Shown: piece after piece, positions 7,299 through 16,328 of the stretch
Layout of the letters: each line of letters opens with the position of its first letter
Position numbering within the stretch: position 1 is the first letter of the stretch
From: Flavobacterium sp.
Lineage (GTDB): Bacteria; Bacteroidota; Bacteroidia; Flavobacteriales; Flavobacteriaceae
Length of the DNA stretch: 48,278 bases
NCBI RefSeq assembly: GCF_030146175.1
Contig: NZ_JASLCE010000129.1
Location: 1 to 48,278, forward strand
Direction: 5' to 3'
The notes under the pieces: model-generated
Database searches by the model: none
What the model was told of the DNA's origin: nothing
Seen by the model: only the letters and a program-made list of their open reading frames with translations
Translations under genes and position numbers: made by a program

Positions 7299-8327
7299 TT
7301 AGCTCATTTCACCGCGAATCGCCGTTTCGAATATGGTTTTAAAAACCGATGGGGAAACCTGTTGTCCCAACAGGTACATTAGCTTGGCTATCGCGGCTTC
7401 GGTAGTGATATCCCGACCCGAAATAACGCCTATTTTTTTAAGCTCCAATCCGGTTTCGTATTTATCCATATTGACACTTCCGCCCGAACATTGAGTCACA
7501 TTGACTACATGAAGTCCTTTTTCGATTGCTTTTTCCAGCGTTGCAATAAACCAGTCTTCCGTTGGCGCATTACCAGAACCGTAGGTTTCCAATACGACGC
7601 CTTTTAGGTTTGGAATATGCAAAACCGCCTGTAATACGCTTTCGTTGATGCCCGGAAACATTTTGATGATCACCACATGATCGTCGAAGGCCGTGTTGAC
7701 TTTCAGCTTTTTAGTTCCGCTTTTATGGAACAGTAGTTCTTCGTTCACTTTTAAATGCACACCCGATTCGGCAATGGCCGGATAATTGGGCGATGCAAAT
7801 GCATTGAAATGTTCCGCGCTTATTTTGGTTGTCCGGTTCCCACGGTATAATTTATATTCGAAATACAAACATACTTCCGTGATCAACGGTTTGTTTTTAT
7901 TTTTTAGGGTCGCAATTTGTATTGCTGTGATCAGGTTTTCTTTCGCATCGGTTCTTAAATCCCCTATTGGCAATTGCGAACCGGTAAACACTACCGGTTT
8001 ACTTAGATTTTCGAGCATAAAACTCAATGCTGAAGCCGAATACGACATCGTATCCGAACCGTGCAACACCACAAAACCGTCAAATTTATCGTAGTTCGTT
8101 TCGATTGCATTCGCCATAGCGACCCATTTTTGTGGGTTCATATTAGACGAATCGATCGGTTCTTTAAACGAAAACGTTGCAATATCACAATCTAACAGCT
8201 TTAATTCCGGGATACGTAATAACAATTCGTCAAAATCAAAGGCTTTAAGCGCACCGGTTTCGGCATCTTTCACCATACCAATGGTACCGCCTGTATAGAT
8301 TAACAGAATGTTCGGTCGGTTAGACAT
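7299..8327 (-). CDS. ansA: Type I (cytoplasmic) L-asparaginase
   Basis: A 342-residue enzyme that hydrolyses L-asparagine to aspartate and ammonia. The N-terminal nucleophile motif is YTGGTIG with T12. The second catalytic triad is S91-D92 (LHGSDTM) with K129 (TDAKEN); most family members have HGTDT, so the usual Thr is Ser here, which keeps the hydroxyl. S60 lies in the substrate-binding loop and TGSQLP follows at about 115-120. There is no signal peptide, which fits the cytoplasmic type I enzyme rather than periplasmic type II. The start overlaps the end of the acyltransferase gene by 8 nt, so the two are translationally coupled. Glutaminase side activity is possible. Core-genome composition. 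Confidence 0.92.
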   Translation of the reverse strand: MSNRPNILLIYTGGTIGMVKDAETGALKAFDFDELLLRIPELKLLDCDIATFSFKEPIDSSNMNPQKWVAMANAIETNYDKFDGFVVLHGSDTMSYSASALSFMLENLSKPVVFTGSQLPIGDLRTDAKENLITAIQIATLKNKNKPLITEVCLYFEYKLYRGNRTTKISAEHFNAFASPNYPAIAESGVHLKVNEELLFHKSGTKKLKVNTAFDDHVVIIKMFPGINESVLQAVLHIPNLKGVVLETYGSGNAPTEDWFIATLEKAIEKGLHVVNVTQCSGGSVNMDKYETGLELKKIGVISGRDITTEAAIAKLMYLLGQQVSPSVFKTIFETAIRGEMS

Positions 8328-9453
8328 TTTCGTATTTCATTTTATTGATAACCGGATTGGCATACATTGCCAGGAAACCATCACGCAGTGTTTTTACTTC
8401 TGCACCTAATTTCATTTCCAGTCTTCGTTCGAAAAGTTGCTTCTCTTTTTGCGTGTATTTATCCGAAAACTGATCCGTTTTATGTAGTAAATCGTAGGCA
8501 ATAAAATTGGTTGGCCACAATCTGTAGGTCGACAGAATCGAATCGTCGATTACCTGTGCCAATGCCTGGATCTGTTTGTTGGAATTATCAAATTCGGCAC
8601 CAATCTTATCCAATTCCGTATCCAATATATCACCAACATGGATATGAATTCTTTTTTTCTGTCCGATAATGCCGCTAATCAGCGTTATAAAATCTTCGTT
8701 TTTTTCTTTTATATATACCTCATCGTTAGCTTCAGCCATTAATTGTGGCATTTTTAACGCATCTGTAGGGTCGTATTCATAAGAAATCGAAACCGGTACT
8801 ATTTTTAATTTCTTAAAAAAGGGAATTACGTCTTTTCCTTCACAGGCCATTGCCAACATTTTCAACACACCGGGATGTGTTGCATCATTACCGTCTTTTG
8901 TACGTCCTTCGCGCTGGGCAATCCATACCGAACGATTCTCTTTTGTCAGCAAATGATACATAAACTCCGACATCAGCTTGGAACTTTGCAGTAATTCTCT
9001 TGGCGATAATCCGCGTTGTACCAAAAAGTTACGGTTTAATTTGGAAAGGGATAATAAAAAGGACTTTTGTACCAGATTATCTCCAATTGCCGATGCAGTC
9101 ATAACCATTCCATGGTCAAAAAGGCTGACATTCAATAAAGAAGTATCCAGAATGATATCCCTATGGTTCGAAATGAACAGATAAGCCGTATTCGGATCCA
9201 GTTTCTCGAAACCGGAAGTGGTTAAGCCATCGGAGCTTTTTTCCAACACTCTTTGTACCGACTGATAAATAAAATTCACCTGAAAGTCCCTGATAGAATG
9301 TGTCCTTTTTAATTGCTCCATCCATACCGCTTCATCTACATCGGGAAACGTAAAGCTCATCAAAGCCTTCATCATCGGATGATGCATGATACTTTGCAGT
9401 GCTTCATTTACTTCAGAATCATAAAACTGGCGTATATGATCAAATTTTGACAT
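8320..9453 (-). CDS. PlsC-type glycerol(phosphate) acyltransferase family protein
   Basis: A 377-residue protein of the lysophosphatidate/glycerol-3-phosphate acyltransferase superfamily, which transfers acyl chains to glycerol-phosphate backbones at the inner membrane. Motif I is SNHRDIILD (H97 to D103); the usual spacing is H-x4-D, here H-x5-D with another Asp (D99) inside. The substrate-binding motif is AQREGRTKDG at about residue 185, equivalent to FPEGTR. No clear transmembrane helix is seen, so it is probably a peripheral membrane protein. It lies 63 nt downstream of tatD and overlaps ansA. The exact substrate cannot be told from sequence; it is longer than typical PlsC (about 240) and shorter than PlsB (about 800). 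Confidence 0.82.
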   Translation of the reverse strand: MSKFDHIRQFYDSEVNEALQSIMHHPMMKALMSFTFPDVDEAVWMEQLKRTHSIRDFQVNFIYQSVQRVLEKSSDGLTTSGFEKLDPNTAYLFISNHRDIILDTSLLNVSLFDHGMVMTASAIGDNLVQKSFLLSLSKLNRNFLVQRGLSPRELLQSSKLMSEFMYHLLTKENRSVWIAQREGRTKDGNDATHPGVLKMLAMACEGKDVIPFFKKLKIVPVSISYEYDPTDALKMPQLMAEANDEVYIKEKNEDFITLISGIIGQKKRIHIHVGDILDTELDKIGAEFDNSNKQIQALAQVIDDSILSTYRLWPTNFIAYDLLHKTDQFSDKYTQKEKQLFERRLEMKLGAEVKTLRDGFLAMYANPVINKMKYENV

Positions 9454-9516
9454 TAGTTATAAATTTAACAATCCACAAATGAACGAAAATTTTATTAATT
9501 GAAGGGAAATTCTTTG

Positions 9517-10284
9517 TTAAATCCCAAAAATTGCTTTGGAGTTCTCCGTAGTGATTCGGGCGATTTCGGCAACCGGGAGTTGGTATAGTTCTGCCAGTTT
9601 TTCGGCCACCAATCGGGTATAGCCACTTTCGTTCCGTTTACCGCGATACGGAACCGGTGCCAGATAAGGCGAATCGGTTTCCAACACAAGATGTTTTAAG
9701 TCAATTTGATTTAAAAATTGATCAATTTTACCGTTTTTAAAGGTTACAACACCGCCAATTCCCAATTTCATATTATAGGAAATGGCCTGCAAAGCCTGTT
9801 CGTAGGTTCCGCTAAAGCAATGAAAAATCCCGAATAGCTCGTCTGATTTTTCCAATTCGAGTACTTCAAAAATTTCATCGAATGCTTCCCGGCAATGAAT
9901 GTTAATCGGCAATTTGTATTTTTTAGCCAGCTGAATCTGGTGACGGAAGGCTATTTTTTGAATCTCCAGTGTTGTTTTGTCCCAATACAAATCGATCCCG
10001 ATTTCTCCAATGGCTTTAAACTCCCGTTGCGCCAATGCTGCTTCCACATGCGCCAGTTCTTCTTTATAATTTTCCTTTACATAGCATGGATGCAAACCCA
10101 TCATGAGGTATATATGTCCCGGATAGGCTTTTTCCAACGCATACATTTTTTCCGTATACGTCGAATCGATCGACGGTACAAAAAAACGGGTCACACCTGC
10201 TGCAATGGCTCTTGTTATCATTTCATCCCGATCCTGGTCAAATTCTTCCGAATATAAATGCGTATGGGTATCTGTTAAAGTCAT
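9517..10284 (-). CDS. tatD: TatD family metal-dependent DNase
   Basis: A 255-residue amidohydrolase-fold (TIM barrel) hydrolase. Metal ligands are visible in order: H7 and H9 (DTHTHLY), E in GEIGIDLYWD (about 94), H in INIHCREAF, H in IFHCFSG, and D in LETDSPYLAP. The family shows 3'-5' DNase activity and is linked to DNA repair or quality control; the cellular substrate is often unknown. It is the first gene of a minus-strand group tatD-acyltransferase-ansA. A good -7 element (TACCTTTG on the minus strand, 10316-10309) lies in the 66-nt space shared with the divergent protease gene, but no matching TTG is found at the right distance. Confidence 0.92.
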   Translation of the reverse strand: MTLTDTHTHLYSEEFDQDRDEMITRAIAAGVTRFFVPSIDSTYTEKMYALEKAYPGHIYLMMGLHPCYVKENYKEELAHVEAALAQREFKAIGEIGIDLYWDKTTLEIQKIAFRHQIQLAKKYKLPINIHCREAFDEIFEVLELEKSDELFGIFHCFSGTYEQALQAISYNMKLGIGGVVTFKNGKIDQFLNQIDLKHLVLETDSPYLAPVPYRGKRNESGYTRLVAEKLAELYQLPVAEIARITTENSKAIFGI

Positions 10285-10350
10285 CCTAATCTTGTCTTTT
10301 TAAAGTTGCAAAGGTACAAAGTTGTTCGTTTTTTAAGCTACATTTGATTT

Positions 10351-10794
10351 ATGGAAAATTTACAGGGCGTTTTAAAAGACAACGGCTATACCAAGATCCC
10401 TTTTAAAGTATCAAAAACACAACATTTGTTGGTCAAAGCAAAAATCAACGGGGTTTCCGGTGATTTTATTTTAGACACCGGTGCTTCCAACAGTTGTATC
10501 GGTTTTGAAAGCATTGATCATTTTCTGCTATCCGCGGAAGATTCGCCAACAAAAGCTTCCGGTGCCGGCGCTACCGGTATGCATACACAAATGGCTTCGG
10601 GCAATTTGCTACAACTTTCGCGTTGGAAAACAGATGATTTTTCAGTAGTCATTTTTGACATGAGCCATGTAAATCTTGCGCTACAACAGTACAAAGCGAA
10701 ACCCGTTCACGGGATAATTGGTGCAGATATCCTATTAAATGGCAAAGGAATTATCGATTACTATAACCATTATCTTTATTTGAAGAAAAAATAA
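10351..10794 (+). CDS. Retropepsin-like aspartyl protease (clan AA)
   Basis: A 147-residue protein with the single-lobe aspartic protease signature FILDTGASNSCIG (D42), a flap-like region and the second hydrophobic-hydrophobic-Gly element HGIIGADIL at about 120-128. One lobe suggests that it works as a homodimer. No signal peptide or membrane helix is seen, so it is probably cytoplasmic. Such small proteins are widespread in flavobacteria with unknown substrates. It is divergent from tatD. A TACATTTG element lies only 4 nt before the start (10339-10346), which would give an almost leaderless transcript if used; no -33 element fits. Fold confident, function unknown. Confidence 0.85.
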   Translation: MENLQGVLKDNGYTKIPFKVSKTQHLLVKAKINGVSGDFILDTGASNSCIGFESIDHFLLSAEDSPTKASGAGATGMHTQMASGNLLQLSRWKTDDFSVVIFDMSHVNLALQQYKAKPVHGIIGADILLNGKGIIDYYNHYLYLKKK

Positions 10795-10850
10795 TCGCTA
10801 TTCGCAATTTTTTAGTAGTTTTAGAGTCAAATTAGCAACTATTTGACATC

Positions 10851-12440
10851 ATGACAAAAAACTACTTATTCTCCTTACTCGTATCACTTTTAACGACTGT
10901 CGTTATGGGGCAAGTTTGTCCTGTACCGGGCAACATCGCGGTGACCAATATTACTTCGAATTCGGCTGTTATCAACTGGACCGGTTCCGGTACAACACAA
11001 TGGGAAGTCTATATCACACCTGCCGGAACGGCTCCTCCAAACAGCAACACAGTCGGAACTATCGTAACCAGCAATCCTTATGTTGTGACCAATCTTATCG
11101 GATGCACTTCTTATAATGCTTATATAAAAGCCGTTTGTTCTCCAACACAGAGTAGCAATTGGTCGGCTGCAATGTCATTTTCGACCGTTTTAGGACTTAA
11201 TTCCGATATTCCGGATCTGGAAGCCTGTGACGCAAGCACGACCGGTTTTGCAACATTTGACTTAACTTCGAATAATTATGCCGTATTATACGGACTTAAT
11301 CCTTCCGAATATACCGTAAGTTATTTTGAAACCATAACGGATGCCTATACTAATACGTCTGCTTTGGCCTCACCAACAAACTATGTAAATATTAATCAGC
11401 AACAAATGCAGATTTATGTTCGGGTTGAAAACAACACTTCGGGATGTTTTGCGATTGCCTATTTTTACATCAGAGTGACACAAGCTCCTCATGTTTATTT
11501 GCCAGCCAACGGACAAATCTGTTACAACCAGGCAAACAGTACAGCAACCCCTTACACCATTAACACCAATTTATCAGGCAACGGATATACATTTCAATGG
11601 TCTAAAGATGGTGTGATCATCGCCGGAGCAACGGGGAATTCATTTTCTGCCACAACCGAAGGCACCTATGCTGTTTCCGTACAAAACATCATTACAGGTT
11701 GTTCGGCCATGGCTTCAACTTTATTAACCTATTCCAGTGCTGTAAATGCCAATGCTACCATAGATGATCAAACAATTACAATCAATACTACAGGACCCGG
11801 AAATTACCAATATCAGATCGATAATGAACCGGCACAATTGAGCAATACCTTTGAAAACGTAGCCTTAGGCTTTCATAGTATCGCTGTTATCCCTGTTAAT
11901 TCCAGTTGCTCGCCTTTGTACCTAACCGTACAGGTAACGACACCTTCGGCACCTCGTGGACAATCGACACAAACATTCACGCAAGGACAAACGTTAGCCA
12001 ACTTGGTTGTTAACGGACAAAACATTCATTGGTATGCAAATGCTTCGGCTCCCGGTTTAACAACAACTACCGAAACACGTCTACCACTGACTACAGTTTT
12101 AACGCATAATACCACTTATTATGCTTCGCAAACCATTAATGATATCGAAAGCCCGGATCGTCTGGCGGTAACGGTTCAATTAACGGCACTGAGCAACGAA
12201 GATTTTAACTTGAATAAACTAGCCTATTATCCCAACCCAGTGACGAATAGTCTTACTGTTTCCAATCCGGAAGCGTTTACCGGGATTACCGTTTCGAATT
12301 TGTTAGGACAGATCGTTTTCGACCGCAAAGTAAATTCCACTTTACACGAAATTGATTTTTCGAATCTTTCCAAAGGAATTTATATGGTCCGTGTCTCTGC
12401 TAATGATCAAAGCAAGACGTTTAAAATCATAAAAGAATAA
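10851..12440 (+). CDS. Secreted T9SS-sorted protein with fibronectin type III and Ig-like domains
   Basis: A 529-residue exported protein. Signal peptide about 1-20 (ending VVMGQ). Residues about 22-112 form a fibronectin type III domain (CPVPGNIAVTNITSNSAVINW ... SNWSAAMSFST). Next come a region typical of gliding-associated adhesins (DIPDLEACDASTTGFATFDL, about 115-210) and an Ig-like/PKD-like domain (about 220-290). The last 75 residues are a type A T9SS C-terminal sorting domain (YYPNPVTNSLTV ... SNLLGQIVFD ... LSKGIYMVRV ... KTFKIIKE). It should cross the inner membrane by Sec and the outer membrane by the type IX system, ending on the cell surface or in the medium. Adhesion is a guess; no catalytic domain is seen. 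A hairpin terminator follows. Confidence 0.88.
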   Translation: MTKNYLFSLLVSLLTTVVMGQVCPVPGNIAVTNITSNSAVINWTGSGTTQWEVYITPAGTAPPNSNTVGTIVTSNPYVVTNLIGCTSYNAYIKAVCSPTQSSNWSAAMSFSTVLGLNSDIPDLEACDASTTGFATFDLTSNNYAVLYGLNPSEYTVSYFETITDAYTNTSALASPTNYVNINQQQMQIYVRVENNTSGCFAIAYFYIRVTQAPHVYLPANGQICYNQANSTATPYTINTNLSGNGYTFQWSKDGVIIAGATGNSFSATTEGTYAVSVQNIITGCSAMASTLLTYSSAVNANATIDDQTITINTTGPGNYQYQIDNEPAQLSNTFENVALGFHSIAVIPVNSSCSPLYLTVQVTTPSAPRGQSTQTFTQGQTLANLVVNGQNIHWYANASAPGLTTTTETRLPLTTVLTHNTTYYASQTINDIESPDRLAVTVQLTALSNEDFNLNKLAYYPNPVTNSLTVSNPEAFTGITVSNLLGQIVFDRKVNSTLHEIDFSNLSKGIYMVRVSANDQSKTFKIIKE

Positions 12441-12463
12441 AGAATTGAAATTACATTGTCATT

Positions 12464-12496
12464 AAAAAACGGAACTCAAAAGGTTCCGTTTTTTTA
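12464..12496 (+). terminator. Rho-independent terminator after the T9SS protein gene
   Basis: Stem aacggaac (12468-12475) with gttccgtt (12483-12490), flanked by an A-run before and a T-run after. Confidence 0.85.
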
Positions 12497-12789
12497 TTAT
12501 ACACTAAAACAGCGATAGCATAACATGGCGCTTCTCTTTGTTCATTGCGACTATTTCGCCTCTCTTTACATCCATTTTCATTTCTCAATCGACTAAATAT
12601 TAAATTATTTCACGCCGGAAAGACAAAAATAAAACTTCAAACAAATTCGTTAAATATATTTATATTTACATATATTTTGTTAAATCAACCACTAATTAAC
12701 CAACAAAATAGCTCAAACTGATTTATTTTATTCAATGACACTAAACCCAAAATAAATTAAAATCTAACCCAATCTTAACTAACTAAAAA
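12497..12789. other. Intergenic region before the HTH-like gene
   Basis: About 290 nt without a gene (349 nt between the two flanking coding regions). The last 150 nt are very AT-rich (around 12640-12690) and probably hold the promoter of the next gene, but I find no exact TTG-N19/20-TAnnTTTG pair. Confidence 0.4.
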
Positions 12790-13614
12790 ATGAAACTGAT
12801 TATTGAGCAACTCAAAAAAGGAATTCAAACCCATCCTTCCGTTCTTAACAGTACCTTATCTAGTGTCAAATCATGGAAACGAGCCCAGTATATCATCCTT
12901 TCGGAGATTATAGCCGATACCTTATCGCGGTCGGAATACTTACAGGGAAATCGGAAAAACGAACTGGGAACCACTATTTCGAGTACCACGCTACACCGTA
13001 TTTTTACCAATGACTACGAGACAAAAGAAAACTCCGATTTGCGTTTTCTGAAAACATTGGACAAACTGGCTATTTTTATCGGTTATGCTTCGCTAAATAG
13101 TTTTATCGCAAACCACAAAGAAAGAACCAATCCCATTTCGTTATTCGATACTAATGATGAACATACCGCCTATTTTGAACATCTTATTCATCAGTTTTGT
13201 GAAGATGAATTTCGATGCCTGCTGAAACTACCCGAAGTAAACCTGAGTCGGTTATCCGATTTTATTTTTGAAGACGGTCCGTTAACCCAACGCATCACCG
13301 GATTACTGGAAAAATATGCCAAACTGAACCTCTTTTTAAACAACGATGACAATCGGTCGAAATTTGAGATCTACGATTTCCGGATTACACGCATCGACGA
13401 TACGCTGACCGTAATTTCCGCTAAAGAACGCTGGAATCTGGAATGGCGCGACGCTACCGGGACAATCAGTAACACCTACAACAAGGTAAACCTACAAACG
13501 TATTTTATCAAAAAACAACATAACACCTGGAAAATCTGGGACAATTACAATCCCGATTACCACAATCTCAGTTTGGAAGCATCGCTTAATATGCTTCAGA
13601 AAATTGAAGCCTGA
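12790..13614 (+). CDS. Uncharacterised protein with HTH-like N-terminus and possible NTF2-like C-terminus
   Basis: A 274-residue protein I do not recognise by name. Residues about 20-115 resemble the helical N-terminal domain seen in many Bacteroidota regulatory proteins: a segment TISSTTLHRIFT followed by a LDKLAIFIGYASLNSFI helix, the form 'IS..TL.R.F ... TLD.LA.Y.GY.S...F'. Such domains may bind DNA. Residues about 140-270 have strand-rich features (FEIYDFRITRIDDTLTVISA, TYFIKKQHNTWKIWDNYNP) suggestive of a SnoaL/NTF2-like fold. No signal peptide or membrane segment. It stands alone between terminators, so it is transcribed by itself. A stand-alone regulator sensing a small ligand is plausible but unproven. 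Confident that it is coding. Confidence 0.7.
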   Translation: MKLIIEQLKKGIQTHPSVLNSTLSSVKSWKRAQYIILSEIIADTLSRSEYLQGNRKNELGTTISSTTLHRIFTNDYETKENSDLRFLKTLDKLAIFIGYASLNSFIANHKERTNPISLFDTNDEHTAYFEHLIHQFCEDEFRCLLKLPEVNLSRLSDFIFEDGPLTQRITGLLEKYAKLNLFLNNDDNRSKFEIYDFRITRIDDTLTVISAKERWNLEWRDATGTISNTYNKVNLQTYFIKKQHNTWKIWDNYNPDYHNLSLEASLNMLQKIEA

Positions 13615-13620
13615 AAAAAC

Positions 13621-13658
13621 AAAAAACCTGTCAGAATACATCCGACAGGTTTTTTTTA
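13621..13658. terminator. Bidirectional terminator between convergent genes
   Basis: Stem aacctgtc/gacaggtt (about 13625-13632 and 13644-13651) with an A-run on the left and a T-run on the right, so it can serve both the plus-strand HTH-like gene and the minus-strand MFS gene. Confidence 0.85.
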
Positions 13659-13675
13659 TGGTAAACATATACTAT

Positions 13676-14893
13676 TTATAATTTTCCTTTCCGGAATACT
13701 GAATAGGATATTATCGTACTGATCAACATTAGAGTTCCTCCTAACAAAAAGGGCGCACCCGGAAATTGGAATGGCGCTTCGTCGTGGGTAAAAAAGTAGA
13801 ACGTATTGGTCATTAAAGGCGGACCAATAATGGACGTTACACTCATCAAACTCGTTAAGGTTCCTTGTAATTCTCCTTGCTCCGTTGGTGGCACATGACT
13901 CGTGATAACCGATTGTAATGCCGGACCGGCGATACCTCCCAGACAATACGGTACCAGGAACATTAACATCATCCAGCCTTCATAGGCAAAGGCAAACAAG
14001 AACATTCCGATGGTATATAGTAACATTCCAACATAAATACTTTTCTCATTTCCAAGTTTTGGATTGATCCATCGGATTAAACCTCCCTGAACCAAACCAA
14101 CTAGTAATCCGATGGCTCCTAATGAAATTCCGACCATTTTTTCGTCCCAATGGAAACGGTACATCGTAAAGAAACTCCAGTTACTGTGAACGGCGTGTGC
14201 CGCAATGTATAATATCGTCATGGATACCACCAATCCGATTAACGACGGGTATTTTTTCAGGTTTAACAACGAACCTACCGGATTCGCTCTTTTCCAGTCG
14301 AAAGCACGACGGTTTTCTTTGGCTAACGATTCCGGAAGGACAAATATTCCGTACAGGAAGTTAATCGCACACAAAACGGCGGCCGCATAAAACGGTACCC
14401 GCGCACCATATTGTCCCAATACACCACCAATTACCGGTCCGATGATAAATCCGAGGCCAAATGCCGCTCCAATCATTCCGAAGTTTTTCGCCCGGTCTTC
14501 AGTGGTACTGATATCGGCAATATAAGCCGAGGCTGTGGTAATACTCGCTCCGGTAATACCGGCCAAAATCCGCCCTATAAACAACCAGGTGATGGTTGGG
14601 GCGAACGAAAGCAACAGATAATCCAGTGCAAATCCCAAAAGAGAAACCAATATAATGGGTCTTCGTCCATATTTATCACTTAGGTTTCCGATTACCGGAG
14701 CAAAGATAAATTGGGTAAAAGCATAGGCAAATGTCAACCATCCGCCGTATTTGGAAGCCACACTAACGTCTCCCTGTATTAACTCTTCGATCAGTTTTGG
14801 GATTACGGGAATAATAATCCCCCAACCGGTAATATCGATGAGCATGGTTATAAATATAAAACCAATCGCTGCCGATTTTTGTTTCTGTTTCAT
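13676..14893 (-). CDS. TCR/Tet-family MFS drug transporter
   Basis: A 405-residue inner-membrane protein with about 12 hydrophobic segments. It carries the drug:H+ antiporter (12-TMS) signatures: in TM1 [16 protein letters not shown] (TetA-type D-x2-G-x-G-x3-P), motif [13 protein letters not shown] after TM2, motif [10 protein letters not shown], and motif [13 protein letters not shown] in TM5. It should exchange a drug or metabolite for protons. Chromosomal flavobacterial members are often named tetracycline transporters, but substrate cannot be read from sequence and intrinsic resistance is not implied. No TetR/TetR(A)-type regulator sits beside it. A -7 element (TATTTTTG on the minus strand, 14926-14919) precedes the start without a matching -33. 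Confidence 0.88.
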   Translation of the reverse strand: MKQKQKSAAIGFIFITMLIDITGWGIIIPVIPKLIEELIQGDVSVASKYGGWLTFAYAFTQFIFAPVIGNLSDKYGRRPIILVSLLGFALDYLLLSFAPTITWLFIGRILAGITGASITTASAYIADISTTEDRAKNFGMIGAAFGLGFIIGPVIGGVLGQYGARVPFYAAAVLCAINFLYGIFVLPESLAKENRRAFDWKRANPVGSLLNLKKYPSLIGLVVSMTILYIAAHAVHSNWSFFTMYRFHWDEKMVGISLGAIGLLVGLVQGGLIRWINPKLGNEKSIYVGMLLYTIGMFLFAFAYEGWMMLMFLVPYCLGGIAGPALQSVITSHVPPTEQGELQGTLTSLMSVTSIIGPPLMTNTFYFFTHDEAPFQFPGAPFLLGGTLMLISTIISYSVFRKGKL

Positions 14894-15002
14894 TTATTTT
14901 TTCTTACTTAATCCGTCACAAAAATATTCTTTTTTGCTTCTGTTCGTATTTTTTCTTTTAAAGGTTATTTTATCTTTTTTAAATCGGCTTGCTTACAGGC
15001 AT

Positions 15003-15030
15003 AAAAAAACCACGCAAAATGCGTGGTTTT
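15003..15030 (-). terminator. Terminator of the sucA-odhB operon
   Basis: Stem aaaaccacgc (15006-15015) with gcgtggtttt (15021-15030) and a T-tract on the minus strand (15009-15003), 23 nt past the odhB stop. Confidence 0.85.
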
Positions 15031-15052
15031 ATATCGTGTCGGAAGATCTCAA

Positions 15053-16273
15053 TTATAGCTCTAACGCTTTTTTAGGATTGTTATCCATTAAGATTTCTAC
15101 CGGGTTTTCCAACGCTTCTTTTACAGCCACTAAGAATCCAACAGATTCACGGCCATCAATAATTCTATGATCGTATGACAAGGCAACAAACATCACAGGA
15201 GCAATAACGATCTGACCGTTTTTAACTACCGCGCGTTCTACCACATTGTGCATTCCTAAAATACCGGATTGCGGTGGGTTGATGATTGGTGTTGACAACA
15301 TACTTCCAAATACACCTCCGTTTGAAATAGTAAACGTACCACCTGTCATTTCATCTACTGTGATTTGTCCGTCACGGGCACGAATCGCCAAACGTTTGAT
15401 TTCTGCCTCCACACCTCTGAAGGTCAACAATTCTGCACTACGTACAACCGGTACCATTAATCCTTTCGGACCAGAAACCGCTACGGAAATATCACAGAAA
15501 TCGTAAGAAATTTTCTCTTGTCCGTCGATCATTGAGTTTACATCCGGATATAGTTGTAACGCTCTTGTAACCGCTTTTGTAAAGAAAGACATGAATCCTA
15601 ATCCCAATCCGTGTTTTGCTTTGAAAGCTTCTTTATATTCTTCGCGTAAAGCATAGATCGCACTCATATCCACTTCGTTGAACGTTGTCAACATTGCTGT
15701 TTCGTTTTTAGCAGAAACCAATCTTTCCGCTACTTTACGACGCAACATGGATAATTTTGTTCTTTCCGATCCTCTGCTTCCACCTGTAGGCGTACCCATA
15801 GATGGAACTGCATTTACCGCATCATCTTTTGTAATTCTTCCACCTTTACCTGTACCAACGATTTCTGCAGGCTGAATGTTTTTCTCATCAAGAATTTTTC
15901 GTGCTGCCGGAGATGGTGTTCCCGTAGCATACGTAGTAGCTGCCGGTGCCGGAGCTGCTTTTGGAGCTTCCGCTTTAGGAGCTTCCGCCACTTTTTCTTC
16001 TTTTGCAGGTGCTGCTGCGCCACCTTCCGGTTTTGCGGCTCCTGTATCGATTAAACAAACTACCTGACCTACTGCAACGGCATCACCTTCTTCCGCTTTA
16101 AGGGTAATAATACCACTCGCTTCCGCTGGTAACTCCAGGGTTGCCTTATCGGAATCAACCTCTGCAATAGCCTGATCTTTTTCTACATAATCTCCGTCTT
16201 TTACCAACCACGTTGCGATTTCAACTTCTGTGATCGATTCCCCCGGTGAAGGGACTTTCATTTCTAAAATCAT
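15053..16273 (-). CDS. odhB: 2-oxoglutarate dehydrogenase E2, dihydrolipoyl succinyltransferase
   Basis: A 406-residue core enzyme of the 2-oxoglutarate dehydrogenase complex; it moves the succinyl group from E1 to coenzyme A in the TCA cycle. Residues 1-77 are one lipoyl domain with the lipoylated K43 (VDSDKATLE). A Pro/Ala-rich linker (about 80-115) leads to the peripheral-subunit-binding domain (about 117-155, SPAARKILDE ... GTGKGGRITKDDA). Residues about 175-406 form the acyltransferase domain, with the catalytic DHRIIDG (H369, D373). A single lipoyl domain and its partner distinguish it from pyruvate dehydrogenase E2. It follows sucA by 55 nt in one operon. No E3 (lpd) gene is next to it. 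Confidence 0.95.
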   Translation of the reverse strand: MILEMKVPSPGESITEVEIATWLVKDGDYVEKDQAIAEVDSDKATLELPAEASGIITLKAEEGDAVAVGQVVCLIDTGAAKPEGGAAAPAKEEKVAEAPKAEAPKAAPAPAATTYATGTPSPAARKILDEKNIQPAEIVGTGKGGRITKDDAVNAVPSMGTPTGGSRGSERTKLSMLRRKVAERLVSAKNETAMLTTFNEVDMSAIYALREEYKEAFKAKHGLGLGFMSFFTKAVTRALQLYPDVNSMIDGQEKISYDFCDISVAVSGPKGLMVPVVRSAELLTFRGVEAEIKRLAIRARDGQITVDEMTGGTFTISNGGVFGSMLSTPIINPPQSGILGMHNVVERAVVKNGQIVIAPVMFVALSYDHRIIDGRESVGFLVAVKEALENPVEILMDNNPKKALEL

Positions 16274-16328
16274 CGGTATATAATTTTATAAGGTGTTGTT
16301 ATTTTTATCTGAATTTCAAATGTACAAT

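Noticed and set aside
7095..7382. Open frame of 95 codons on the plus strand
   Set aside because: It reads across the tRNA-Ser gene on the opposite strand and into ansA. The peptide EGIRTLDTLLEYTHF-type is a well-known false translation of tRNA genes.
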